Source of the DNA: Siphonodentalium dalli
Lineage: Eukaryota > Mollusca > Scaphopoda > Gadilida > Siphonodentaliidae
Length of the DNA stretch: 64,000 nucleotides
Direction of reading: 5' to 3'
NCBI GenBank assembly: GCA_032622095.1
Contig: CP136066.1
Coordinates: 94,695,319 to 94,759,318 of the forward strand
The translations under genes and the position numbers were made by a program. Of the stretch, positions 44,119 through 59,100 are shown piece after piece. Below the pieces are notes generated by a model. The model saw nothing but the letters and a program-made list of their open reading frames with translations. It did no database searches and was not told the DNA's origin. Position 1 is the first letter of the stretch. The number at the start of each line of letters is the position of its first letter.

Positions 44119-47100
44119 GTATATATATGTTTCCTTACCATACTGTAATTTATCTGATTGGTGTGTCCAGACCACTTGCGATATGTGCATATAATTATGT
44201 CAGCCAATACTCCAAGGATTATATAACAAACAATATGTAATCGGGGTTCGCGATGGGGAATATAATGCTAGTCAATCTGAGTAAAGCGTGGCACGGGATG
44301 TTTAGGATATGGGATATCACCAGAGTTGATCAATGGTCGTGTTGCAATTTCTTTCATACAAATCTCCGTTATTTCGTCAAAGTACATTCTAAATAGAGTT
44401 ATCACCCTTCAGATTAAATATGATACTCGATCGAAACCACGCATGCCGCCTGTGGTCGCGATTATATATAAATCGCCATTAGTCCAGGAGATATTGGTCG
44501 ACCTCTGCACCCCCCCCCCCCCCAGGACTCAATTTCACCCCACTAATTTTCTTTCTTAATGTCTCCTCTAATTTTTTTCGGTTGTTAACAAGAAAAAAAA
44601 GTGGCCGCAGAGACTCCAGACAAGATGGCGTCCATCATGGCGGCCATTTTTGTTATATGCACCAGGTCTCTTTGGTCGCCGTTATAGTAAAGATGATATC
44701 ACATGCGGTCTTGTTTTCCGCCCGATTCGTTATGCTAATATACAACCCTTACAAATTAGCCAAAAATTCGACACCAGATTCTAATATGGTGGCTAAGATG
44801 GTCGCCGAATGTGAAAATATGCTATTTTTCTGACATTTCACCAACTTTCGTTTGTCTATGGGAGAAAATATTGGCACCTTGGCGTGATAATATACATTTA
44901 ACGTATAGAAGAGTCATTGGCGAACACACGGGGGCCATAATATACATTCAATGTGGAATAATTTTGTCCGGTATCACGTTTTCCCTAATGCCGGTATAAT
45001 AGGTCAAAGCCGAATCGACGCTAATAACGCGATGTAATGTTTCGAATCATTTAATGTTAGTACTATCATAACAACACCCATGCATATATATGTGCAGGAG
45101 ATACTGGAGCTAGAATTCCTCTTATACCTGAGCTGAGGAATATTCACCCAAATCTAAGATGGCGGCCAAAATGGCCACCAGAAATAGAAAACTCGCCGAT
45201 TTTAACATCAGTGAGCGTTATTGTCATGACAACTCCACACCTGCTTACTATTGTGAGATGTGAACACTTAGGCGAAGAACTGTCCTTGTACCATATCCAA
45301 ATAAAAGTCTCCCAAATCCAAAATAGCGCCCACAATGGCGGACACATTTTGACTGCACCGCCCCTTCTTTGGGTATGTTTTAGATTCAGACCTGATATCA
45401 TACGTGGCTTTGCTTTCCTTGTATGCTAAGATTGTATGTTCCCATACGTTTGGAAGCCGTTCTTAATCAACTGGACCAGGTGTGTACCATTGGCTACTAC
45501 TATATAAGCACCACACAGACTGGGGTGTAGTCTTAAAGGCAACGCCTTTGATAGTTGGTTGATATGTCATACTCACGCTGGTGGTGGTCGGTATGGTTCA
45601 AGAAAGTACATATGCCATCAACACAAGGGTGAAATGTTCAACGCGAAGAACACCCAGAGGAATGTTACGTTGATGAGATCTTGCATTCAGTTCAACATAC
45701 GTTGGGTACACCAAGTGATTTCTTGGTAACATCACCATACCGACCATTTTTCTGCATGAGACATATTAACTACTACATGTATATTCTAAAGTTATATATA
45801 TGATCATAAAGGTCACGTTCCACAACGTCCACTGCCATTGCCGTCGAGACTATAAATTGTTCTTTAAATACATAGTGAAATAAATGCACCACAGTTCCTG
45901 ACATTTTCTTGAATAATACGGCCCACATGCTGACACTAACCCTGAGAGAGGATAACAAAAACGCATACCTTCATAATATAAAGACATTATCCTTTGGTAC
46001 ATCCGACTGTTGTGGGTGAGGCTAACATAGTATTGTCCAGACAAAATTGTACGTCTGTTAAAATTGAATCAGAACGACTTCGAAACGGATGTGGAAATAC
46101 AATCTTACCACACCAAAAAACACCGACACGCATGGCATTCTATACCTTAAACATGCACCAGGTTTATGGGTGGTGTAAACCGTGGCCTATTTCATTCCCA
46201 CTATCATGCCGCATGTCCACAAACTAGCGCCGCGAGTATTGTTCTTCTCTGCTGGGAGCTATTCGACGAGACGACGGCGGGACGTCACACAGTAAATGTT
46301 TGCTTAGGATCATGGTCAAGATGTGTCGGTAGTCGGTACATTATGGTCTTCTCCTTAGCAGATATACATCTGTCCAAGGGAATGAGACAGCTAGCAACCT
46401 TCGAAACACTGTCGAAGTTGTCCACGTATGCCAATGCGTTCGCTAAGTTTGTGAGTTGACGAACCATCTATTGAGAAGTGACTAGTTAACTGGTTCGCCA
46501 GGTGTACATGTCGTTATCCCCATGGGTATGAGACACACACAAAGAGATGACCTTCTGTAAGCTTGTATACTCATCGACCATATGCCTTTCTAGTTCAAGA
46601 TGACGCACGATTCCCATAATTAGCAAATATTTAAAATCGTAAGCTAGACACCGGAAATTGAATTGTTTGAAACGTTATGATTAGAGGGTCCCTTCTCCCA
46701 GGAAGTGTTGAATACTTTGTCGGTGTGAGCGACCTAGATTTATCAGAAAAATAAATGGAAGCTGGTCCAGATAATTATGGACGTGACGTGGCAAATCAGA
46801 ATCTGTTATCAGGTAATTGTTCTAATATGAATATTCGGCGCACCTATGGTTGCGGTCATTATAGGCGCTAAGTGGAGAATGGATTTCGAAATGCCACATC
46901 GCGATATTAATTGTTGTTTTTCGTCTTTCCAGAAGGATACGAGCTACGTTGTGCGTTTTTATACGTTTTAAGTTGAACTAATAGATGGTTTATGTACAGT
47001 TTCGTCCATACACACCGATATTATGACAAATATGTGAAAATATCGATTTTTTTTGAATTTCTGGCCGCCAATTTAGCCACCATCTTCACTGTGAGTATCA

Positions 47101-50100
47101 ATTGCCAAACTCAAACGAATACTTCATACCAATATTCCATATCAACATGTAATTGTGGGTAAAATTCGCGTAACAATAACGCCCATCGTAAGAAAGTAAA
47201 GGAATGTGAGCCTGTTTTCAAATTTCGGTCACCATTTTGGTCGCCATCTTCGATTTGGAAAACAATTTCTTGCATGAAATGCAAGGTAATTACTTCACCT
47301 CAGTATTTCCAACTCAACTGTCAGCATGGGTGGAGTTGTCTCGACAATAATTCCCAATGATGTGAATATGAGGGAATTTCGGTGATTTTTCAAAATGTGT
47401 CCGCCATTGTGGGCGCCATTTTGGATTTGGGAGACTTTTATTTGGATATGGTACAAGGACAATTCTTCGCCTAGGTGTTCAAAACTCGCAATAGTAAGCA
47501 GGTGTGGAGTTGTCATGACAATTTATGGTGGCCATTTTGGCCGCCATCTTAGATTTGGGTGAATATTCCTCAGCTCAGGTATAAGAGGAATCCTAGCATA
47601 TTTTCACATTTCGGCGGCCATCTTGGTCGCCATATTAGATTCTGGTGTCGGATTTTTGGCTAATTTGTAAGGGTTGTATATTAGCATAACGAATCGAGCG
47701 GAAAACAAGACCGCATGTGATATCATCTTTACTATAACGGCGATCAAAGAGACCTGGTGCATATAAAACAAAAATGGCCGCCATGATGGACGCCATCTTG
47801 TCTGGAGTCTCTGCGGCCACTTTTTTTTCTTGTTAACAACCGAAAAAAATTAGCGGAGACATTAAGAAAGAAAATTAGTGGGGTGAAGTTGAGTCCTGTG
47901 GGGGGGGGGGGGTGCAGAGGTCGAACAATATCTCGTCGATAAGAAATGTTTTGGTGGTCAAACGTGTGCCTATTAGGTGCATATGAATTATTATGTGCTG
48001 CTATGTGTACAGGCTGCACCAAGCACTGGACTTAATATTACTGTATGATCGGTATATAAAGTCTGACTGAACTATTTTGGTTTAATTTATGGTTTGGAAT
48101 CTACCTGCGCCAGACAGCATTGATAAATGTTAACCCTTTCTGTATTCAAAATAATCATTGACAAGTAGTTCCCTTAGGGAAATTAGTGTAAAACTATTTT
48201 ATTCCTCTTTACATACATATTTCATAATATATAATAATATTACGTTATTATAATATATAATATAATAATATTACGTTGAGAAACTGGATTTGGCAGTAAG
48301 CGGATGCTTTATTGTGGCCATGTCCGACATATGAATTACTGTATGGCATTATATATGATGATAATGTAATTATGAGATTCAATTTATTATTGTACTGCTT
48401 AACCATGTATATATGATTATGATAGCATGTGTGTCTGATCACACAGTCCCCGGACCCACTTGACGTTAGGGAAATTAATTTCGGATAATAAGATCTATTG
48501 TTGATCTTATTATCTGAACTTTTCGCTCCAAAGAATATGAATCCTTCTGCACTTGTATTATTTATTTGTCATACAGACTCATACTGTCGTCGGCTGATTT
48601 TACATGAACATCCCTTAAATAAATTATGGACTATATATTGCAATGAACACTTTTATAAGTGAACCCATTAATCCGATAAGTTAGTAACCAAACACTTTCT
48701 CCGCTGGAATTATGTAGCAATCAACTAAGATTATTGACAATTCCAGCCACATCGACTGTGCCATTTCAGAGAACACGCACACATATACATATTTACTACT
48801 TCATTCGGGACGATTTATTGGACATAAACATTACGGCAATGATTCCGCCAATACATTTTATAACCACTGCATGTAATTCATTTTATAACCACTGCATGTA
48901 ATTCATTTTATAACCACTGCATGTAATTCATTTTATAACCACTGCATGTAATTCATTTTATAACCACTGCATGTAATTCATTTTATAACCACTGCATGTA
49001 ATTCATTTTATAACCACTGCATGTAATACATTTTATAACCACTGCATGTAATTCATTTTATAACCGCTGCATGTAATTCATTTTTTTTAAATTACGCTGT
49101 TTTCTGCCTATTTTGCTGTCAAATTTATGAAAATAACTTATTTTTTGCACTATTCTTTGTTTATTCCGTTCTGAACACATCAGTGGAGTGGTTCACATCT
49201 TAAAGTTAACAAATTTGATAAAAGAAATCACTGAACTCAGAATAAGTGCATACAGTTTACATATCGAGATTGGAAGTTACACAATACCAATAACTATAAC
49301 TATAACGTACCCGATAGAACATGTCATTCATGTGCAACTTTAGTACAAAATGAAACGCATTTCATCGTCGGTTGTCCAAAATTTGATCTGTACGGCATAA
49401 ATTTAACATTGTTAATGTAACTGAGAACCCCAAATATCTGTTAAACCCTCAAACATTGGCATCGATAAACAAACCAAATGTGTCTATATATCCGTCAATT
49501 GCGCGAGCAATAAGGAAAAACTATAGTTATAAACTCAAATTTACCTCAACAAATTTACTAAACTATAAACTCATATATGACTTAAATATTATAAGTTATT
49601 TCAATTTATTCACTTGCACATTTCAAAGTATTGGTGCTTCCTATATATGTTGTTTATTTTATTGGATCACCCAAATAAATATTGAATTTAAGGTAGCGGA
49701 AAGACAACGCTGCTAGACGTAATTGCCTGTCGCGCAGAAGGCGGGGTTACCACTGGTGAGATATATCTAAATGAAACGCCAAGGACACAGTCTATGATGC
49801 AGGCATGTGCCGCCTACGTCCGACAGGATGACAGGCATCTGGCCCACCTGACGGTCAAGGAGACGCTAATGTTCGTCGCGAAACTTAAGCTCCCGAGACA
49901 CTTCACAGGGCATATGATTGAAGAAAGGGTAAATTACCTATAACATTAACCCTTTATTTACTGAATGGATTCTCCCATTGAGCTATATAAGTATACAAGT
50001 TATATACAACGGAATGGTCTATTATTCATTTGGGCGGGTTTCAGTAAAAAAAAAACTGTAAAGTTAGTGGTGTTGGCGATCATGCAGATAAGTATGTGCT

Positions 50101-53100
50101 TTAAAAAGAGACGGTTCGACATCGTAATTTGTGTTTTCACCTTCTTTCTGAATGGTCACTCCAGTTAGAGTTATGTGATGACCATCTGACTTCGTATATA
50201 ACTCCGATTGCTATGGGAAACAAGCCGACGAACACATATATGCCATTCCTGTCGGTTTTCTTTTTGTAACATGCTCCTACAAGGGGGAGATTTTCCAACC
50301 GTGCGTTGGTTTGTGGACATGCAGCTCATATTGCGTGTGTATGGTCATGCACGTATACGTGACTGTTTTTCTGTCTCATTTGTCAGGTGACCAACGTCAT
50401 CACGGAGCTCGGCCTCATTCACGTGAGTAATACGCTGGTCGGGGATTCCGAGACGCGGGGAGTGTCGGGAGGGGAGCGGAGGAGGGTCAGCATAGGGATA
50501 CAGTTGTTGGTCGACCCAAGTGAGTAAAAGATGGTTTTAACCCGTTTATGACGAGAGCATGCAGCGCTGGTGCAGCATTAAATATCATATGCCAGTGCAT
50601 TATCTTATATATGCGAGTCTCCCATAGGGAGCCTCGCATATATATGAGAATTCACTACAAGGGAGACTCGCATATATAAGAGAATGCAATAATTGGCACA
50701 GGGTTTTCGCAAAATTTCAGGAAGACCTTTAATGCTGCAACAGAGCAGCTCCCGTCATGAAATTAAATGGGGTGTAGCTTTGCACGATTCTATATAATTA
50801 TACGGTTAGAACTTGAAGTGAAGTTATTTATTATGTGTTTACAGTCTACATGTATATTCCATCGGAAGAGTATATTCATGACTGCTAGAGATATATAGTG
50901 CCATTCTCAATTCAGGTATCCTGTTGCTGGACGAACCTACTTCAGGTCTGGATTCGTTCACTGCGCATCACCTCATAGAAACTCTGTCAAAATTAGCCAG
51001 AAACAAACGTACCGTCCTCATGTCTATACACCAACCACGGTCAGTATACCAGTGACACAATCATCCGATAAATAGACAATGTGTAAACATTGTATGTGTT
51101 ACATGTCCACATATTGTTCGCAACCCCAGATTACAAAAACGCAAAATATCACAATCGTTCTATATATTAAAATACTCATTGACGAGTTGGAAATGTTCAG
51201 ATAATAGCCAGGTTCAGCCATGCGTTCATGTAAATTGTAACGTGTGTTACTATGTTATTGCTATGGTTATTCACTTTGCTGGAAAATTCACGTGACTTCA
51301 CGGCACCAAAGCTACACGGATTCGAATACACATCAAATTTCTAATTCAAGGTCGTCAATATTCGAGCTGTTTGACCAGATGCTCATACTTTCAAAGGGAA
51401 ATACTGTATATCACGGTGATGCAGACAAAATGATTGACTACTTCACAAATATAGGCTACCCGTGTCCAGAACTTATGAATCCTTGTGATTTTTATAGTAA
51501 GTATATATGAATGGCATTAAAAGATTGTATCTGCGTGTTGATTAAACATTACATTATCAATTCGCCAAACGATAACTTCAACACAAGAAAACAGACGTCA
51601 TGTTCTTGTATTAATGGTTACATTGTAAAAGGAAAAAAAATAAAATATACATTAATGATGCATAATGTAAAACATGTAAAATTTTATTACATTTTTCTTG
51701 ACTGTCTCTCTCATACATGTATATCACCCTCTTGCTCGATGTCTTGCTATCTTTCTCTCGTTATGCGATCAAACGAATTATTATTCCAGTTGATATTGCC
51801 ACGATTGATAACACCACGGAGTCTGCCGAAGAAGAATCCACGAGAATTACCGAAGCCCTGATCGATGCTCATCGGAATAAACAACAGACTGTTGACAGTG
51901 ATAGTTCAGACACAGTCACGGATAACGACCGCAAGTTCTGGGACAGATGCTTCCGTTATGATGACAAACCCCGGTTTTTCACTCAACTGTCTGTGCTGTG
52001 CAGGTACGAAACCACATATACCAATGCTCTCGGTACCGCACTGACCCAATTTGTGAAGAGAATTTTCTGGCAATTCGTCTGAGATGGCTATATGTATTTC
52101 CATTTTGAGATATACAATTCTGAATTGCAGAGTTCGAACGCTCCTCCGACTTCTGTCTTTTCTGTGGATCTATGAAATGCCCCCAAAAATTAGTGACAAA
52201 TTGCATTCGTCTATTCAGACATTCTGTCATTATGAAGTTTCTGAGCCCAACGTCAATATCGAAACGAACACAATCATTCAAATACATTTTGCACACAATT
52301 CCCGGGCATGTCTGATACTTAGCCAAATGTCCAGTACAATCTGAATTATCAGAATGCCGGGACGTCAGGGACGTAATGCTAGACGTCTCCATTGGGGTGA
52401 CCGGTGCCAGCTTGGAATTTCCAATGGCACTTCACATTGAACCAGACCGAAAGACCGGGAGTCCAAATCCCTTTTGCACCCTCTTCGATTGAAAGTTTCC
52501 AACTGGCATGGTACATGTACCTCAAGATTTCCAACTGTTTGCAATTTCAAGCCTACACAAAATTTTAACAGAAAGTTAGAAAAGTTTCGACTTTTGGCCT
52601 AAAACAATTTTTTTTTTATACATTAAATACTGGTTAGAAAATCTAACTGCCAGAACAATTTCAATCTATATTTAGCCTAAAATTTCAAACTATTGTCGTG
52701 TCAGGCATGAAATTTCCAAATATTGAGAAATTTGACCAATGTCTGGAAAAATATATGACGATCGTAACTTTCGATGTTTTCCCTTTCAGACGTGCTCTGA
52801 GAAATATTCTTGAGGATTACGGCTTTCTGGGAATGCAGGTCATCGAGGCATTCGTCATGTCCGCATGTCTTGGCTTGGTCTTCTTTCAACTGAACCCAGA
52901 CCAAACTGGAATGAGAGATCGTATGGGGTTACTTTACATGATGAATAACGTGTATCCATATATGGTCATCCTCGAGCTCATTGGCTTATGTACGTATACA
53001 TCAGAAAGTTGGGGGTTTTTTTTCAAAAAAATGATCGTAATTGATATAACAATTTTTTTTTAGAATTTGGTTTTAAGAAAATAACCAGTGGTTGCATTAG

Positions 53101-56100
53101 TTAAATGTTTATTTAGGAGTTTTTCGCTCAACACATCTGTCAAACCCCTCCCTTGAGTTAAATTTCCAACCTCACATGCACCCCCTAAGGTTGGAAAATG
53201 ATGACCATTTCACTTCAAAATGTTGACCACAGGTAGAAACTCTTGGTAAAAAAAATTACTTACATTAATTATTGGTTGGTTGGAAAATAAAACTGTGTAC
53301 AATTTCAACCTATTGTTGGTGTGAAATTTCCAGCAAATGTTATGTCAGGCATGAAATATCCACGCGTTGGACAATTTGACCAAAGTTTTCTGGTGAAACA
53401 CCAGTTTGTCACCAACACCTCCCCTGTTTCCACGTCCCTGAAGCCACTACATCATGCCATGAATATCTACTCTGGCTACGGGCATTATACAAAGTAGAGA
53501 TTCATGGCAATATCTATGAAGCCACCTGAATCATCTTGGCTGCATTTCGGTACTACTGCAGCAGGCCGTAGCAAGGCAGTATATTTCGAACTATAATTAC
53601 TATACTGTAGACGCAACCAGTATGTGTTCAAAATTACTTTGCATGAAAAGCAACTATACGCGTCAAGGGATTATTTTTTCTCATAAACATGCTTCGTATT
53701 TGTTCAATGCTAAGGATTATATAGCAAACAATATGTAATCGGGTTCGCGATGAGGTATCTAATGATAGTCAATCTCAGTAACACGTGGCACGGGATGTTC
53801 GATTGAATAGCAGAATATAGGATATCACATAATCCTATATCACATAATATGTCAAATATAGCGAATTATCGAAATATGAAATACAACGAAAAAGCGAAAT
53901 GGGAAATCCAGCGAAATAGCGGAATAAAAAAATGCAGCGAAATGGCGAAATAGAGCGAAATAGGAAATTATTATTATTAACGAAACTATCTGATGTGCCA
54001 GACTTCGTCTGGGTTATTTAGGGATTTCTTTGTGATCGCCTCCGTCTGGCCAGAATATACAGCGTCTGGACAAACTATTGTTCGATCGGTCCAGAAACTT
54101 GCCTATGTGAGCGTATATGAGCGAGGTCAAGGTCGAGTACACGGTCGCACGTGAAATTGGACCCGTCCATATTGTTCCCGTGATCAATGTAGGACTACAA
54201 ACCAAATTTAAGTCGGATCGGTCTAGCAGTTTTTGAGTCTATAACACGCACACACACATATGCACACACACACGCACAGACAGGCAGCCAGACAGAAGTT
54301 CCACAATATATAATAGATACCGGTGATATGTGAAGAAGTGTTTTTAACGAAATAACAGAAAATTTGAAGAAGCGTTTTAAACGTGTGCGATATTGTGCCT
54401 ATTGACACAGAATCGTGACTTTCTTTCAGGTTATAAAGAAAAGAGATATCTATATTTCGAGCTTCAAGACGGCCTTTATTCTCGGACAGCCTATTTCTTC
54501 GCAAAGGTATTTCACCCCCGTGTGCGTGGTATCGCCAAACCGAAGGTATCGCCAAACCAGACCATGCGGTTTTGATAAATGAACATATCTTCCCTCAGAT
54601 TATATATATCTCCCAGTTGAATGGTGATATCCACTATTCAAAACATAATTTCGTAAAGCGGAATTTTCCCTCAATGGGATAGCGACCATAGCTTGCTCTC
54701 ATCCCGATAAATTTAATGGAAATTCCGGCTCATTTCCGATTTTATCATAAATAGTAGACACTTTTTGACATTAGATAGTTCGTTTGAAACATAATTACCA
54801 GCCATTGACTATGGATAATGCGTTTATCAATAGAAAAATATATTTTTAATTAGTCATAAAATTGTCTAGCCTACAGAGCGATCCTGCGATGAGATGTCAC
54901 CAAACCAGATTTGGGATGTCAAAGATGCGGATGACATACTTCGCATTTTGACCGTTTCTGCTTGAAAATATCCCCGTTATCATTCGGACAGGCGGCACAT
55001 GGACCATCGTTAGGGTGACGATGCATGTGCAAGGGCGAAAACGTGTATGTTTGTTTGTGTTTTATGTGCTAATATCATATTAATAGTATTGGTTATTCCG
55101 TGTTATTCGATATTATAGGCTCGGAACTGTACAACGAATAGAAACATTACATCAGATGAAATCATGAGTTAGCAGTGGCTAGAGGGTCTCTGTAATAATA
55201 ATTCTAGATCCGAACAAGCCGAAAACTGCGAACAATACGATATGAAAGTCATCGTGACGCTGAACATCCATAACAATTTTGGTTAGAATCATATACCAAA
55301 CTCTGAAATGCATGCTAAGACGGGGTCCGCTGATAAGATCAGATAAGTTTCATTTCGGTTAAACATACATATCAATTACAGTATATACACCCTATATGAT
55401 AACATAGTAAATTCTTATGTAAATATTATGCCCACTGAATTAGAAAAGTTATAAACTATAGTGTAATTTACATGTGTACATAACAATCATGACAGTATAT
55501 ATCAACGTGTTTCAAAGTGAAGTGTGTATTACCAATAGCAGTAAGTATGTTGTATATATAGTATGTACATACCCACAGGGTAAATCGATAGCCAAATGAC
55601 GATTCTGGATTCCTACATGTAACTTCCAGAAAAAAAACTACCATTTCCCACCGGCGAGCATGACGTCACTGTGTTTCTGGTATGGACACGCCTTTGTGGA
55701 CCATTGCTCGCGGATTCGAATACATGCACCCCTTGACAATTGTTTTGGTAGAGTTTATTTCGGGTTGAGTACATGCTAAGAACTTCTGGGAAATTAGCTT
55801 TTATTTACAATCAACACTATCGAACAATCTGGAATAGCTGGATGAGGTCCATTATACAACTCCTTGCAATAACGTGGATGAGACTAAACGCTGAATTTCC
55901 TGATTATATATAGAGTGACATTCACAATGTTAACTAGATCTTATAGACATAAAGTGCAAGTGTGTTAATTAATCGAGTGGCACCCGATTAAAGGTACTCA
56001 GTCCGATCAGACGCTCCTAAATTACTAATTCTTTGGCTTCGGGAGTGAAAATATTTGAGTCGATTCGAGGAACCCACCCATCAAAGCTCAGAGTGATTAG

Positions 56101-59100
56101 ATATTGATTTTTTAAGTGTTTTGTTTCTCGAGATCTGCAGTAATAAGTGGCCCAGAAATACGTGGTCAAACGGGCGAACTTGCGGATGAAGATGGTTATT
56201 ATTACCAATTGATTTTAGAGTTATCCATCTTCATCCGCAAGATGGTGGGTTCCTCGACTAGAATCAAATATTTTTTACCACCGAACCCAAATAAATAGTA
56301 ATTTAGGAGCATCTGATCGGATTGAGTACCTTTAACAGATTTGTATTATAAAATATCATATCAATATAGTGACACATTAGTAATTATTGAAAGTATAGCT
56401 TAACATTTCCCTACGTATTATTTGTCGTCTGCTTCTTTTTAAACCCCCTCCTGGCGAATATTAGACTAATTCCGCTGTTTACTATTATAACTGAAAGGGA
56501 GAATCCATTTGTATACAAAGGGTTAAATATTTCAGACGTTGAGCGAGTTCCCGTTCCATACGTTGTTTGTGACAGTCTACATGATTCCAGTCTATATTCT
56601 GTCTGGCATGCAAGACAACATCGTGATCTTCATGAAGTTATATGCTGCCATGTACCTGAATATCTTCGTTGCTCGTTGTCTTGCTATGTTCAGTGCGGCA
56701 GTCTCAACGAGTTACCAAATTTCATGCTTTTCGTCGCAGACTCTTTACGCCCTATTTGGTATGGCGGGCGGCTACTTCATCAACCTTAACAGTATCGTTT
56801 CCGGTAAGCAGTCGCAGTATACATATCTTAAACCCTTTCATGGCGGAAGCTTCGCTGGTGCAGCATTAAAGATTATGTGCCAGTGCATTCTCTTATATAT
56901 GCGAGTCTCCCATATATAAGAGATATATATAAGAAAATAGCACTGGCTTACAAGGTCAAGGTAAATGTTGTTAGGCCAATGCATTCATATTATATATGCG
57001 AAGCTATCTATTGGAGACTCGCATATAAAAACGAATACACTGGCAAGGGGTTTTCGCAAAATTCCAGGAAGCCCCAGTCACGATAGGGTTAAAACCCAGC
57101 TCCATTGTTCTACTTCGACCATATATTTCTCCGAATGGGCACTTTATACCACGAGTCTACATTCGTAATCTAGAACGTTCATGCTTTATACCACAAGTCG
57201 ATATGTGTAATCTTGAACGCTCATGTCCCCAAGTGTTTGCACAATTAGGTCCCAAAGGAGGCCTCTAACCGAGAAATAGTTTTCTGTCACGTCGAGTCTG
57301 AATAGAGGTGTGCTGTTTATTTGCATACCAGGGGTATATATCAAATTGAAACCTAACGTCAGCAGTAATGGTGTCACTGTTCTTCTATTCTGGACACAAG
57401 AATATTCTGACAACATGAATCAGGTTAAACATAATGTTATATGCATACGTGACCAAAATACAGATTCAATTACGACAGCAGTATATATTACGTATATACA
57501 CTATATCTGTTCAGCCCAAAACATATATTTTATTAGGTTTGCGTACATCGACGTTTATTTTTCGAACAAAGTTGTACCGCGTGGTATTTTGTCTATTGTG
57601 TTCACGACAAAGTCCACACGCAATTTCTACTCACACGAGCCGTATCAATGGGTGTGGTTTTGTTGTCAGCCAATGACTCGTTCGTAAACGTCTCATTTAT
57701 CGATATTTATCGTAATGTTTCAGCTGCATAAATGTAATTTCTCTTTGTATATTATACAACTGTGTTTTTTTAAGTCGGTTAATGGACTCGCGACTGGATA
57801 TCTAATTTACGAATGTCCAGTAGCTCGTTCATTAAAGGTACTCAATCCGTAAAGAGGGTCCCCATCTCAACAGATTCCAACAACAACAATCCAATCAGAG
57901 GGTCCTATATTACTATTTCTTTGGCTTTGGGGGTAACAAATATTTGATTCGAGTCGAGGAACCCATCAAACAAAGCTCAGAGTTATTAGATATTGATTTT
58001 TGAAATTTGTTATTAACTCGAGATGAGTACTAATAACTGCCGTAATCTGCTCTGGATGTGTACTCCAAATCTATTCAAACAGACAAGGATGGATAACTCT
58101 AAAATCAAGTGGTAATTTTAACGCAATTTTGACTGAGTTCTGGGCCAGATAGTATTCCCGATAAGAAAAATAATAGATTTCTAAAATCGATATCTAACAA
58201 ATCTGAGCTTTGATGGGTGACTTCCTCGACTCGAATCAAATATTTTTGACCCCCGAAGCCATTGAAATAGTAATTGAGAGGAGTTTTATCGGATTGAGTA
58301 CCTTTAACCCTGACAGAGAGAACACAATGTGTATTTTAATCGAGAATCTTTTATCGAATGAGTTGCGATCTTCGCGGGGATCTCTCAAAAGCGGAGCACG
58401 AGTTAAATTTGACTGTGATTCAAGTCTGATGAAAATCTGCGGCACTTATTGGCGCATGACCGGAATCGTGTCGTTGGCGTAATCTATGTGTCATGACGTG
58501 TTCTTGGCCACAAGATTGGCGACAAAGTCGACACTTAGTAGTTCGATCATGTCTTCAACGTGTCATATATATAATATGTATTAAATTGCCATGATTCCGT
58601 TGAATACACGTGCCCCAACGAAAATTGGTTGTGATGAATACACGGTACGCCGACGAATATACAAAATAACGTTGGACCTGGAAGAATCGCTACCATACAC
58701 CACTAGTTTTTTTTAGTTTAAACATATTTATTTGTCTGATTTCAATAACACATATAGGAAATGATACATACATTTTTTATATAGACAATGGGATTGGAGG
58801 ACAAGTGCTATACACCACTATAGGAAACCGCGTTGCATCACGTGGAAACTTATCATATAATCAACAGTATAAGAATTGGCACATCAATCAAGCGAATTAG
58901 AAATATGACCTATGCAAAACACTTGACCATTCGCACAGTCATATCGGCCAACTGACCATGACCTAGATTTTTTTTTTAGCTCGTACAACCAACTGGTACT
59001 GAAATATCATCAGGAGTTATGAATATGTGTGGCCAATATATTTATTGATGATAGGAAAACTATGCATGGGATGTTAGTTTGTGAACCACATCGAAGCCAC

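Noticed and set aside
46166-46467. Possible transposase remnant in the middle of the 3.4-kb foldback element
   Set aside because: Open frames on both strands look moderately protein-like, but I could not match a DDE, zinc-finger or other transposase motif, so no function is assigned.
48847-49082. CRISPR-like short direct repeats
   Set aside because: 25-bp units without spacers; an ordinary minisatellite.
52084-52344. 86-aa open frame after ABCG exon 6
   Set aside because: Lies in the intron, out of phase with exon 6 to exon 7 splicing, and has no ABCG similarity.
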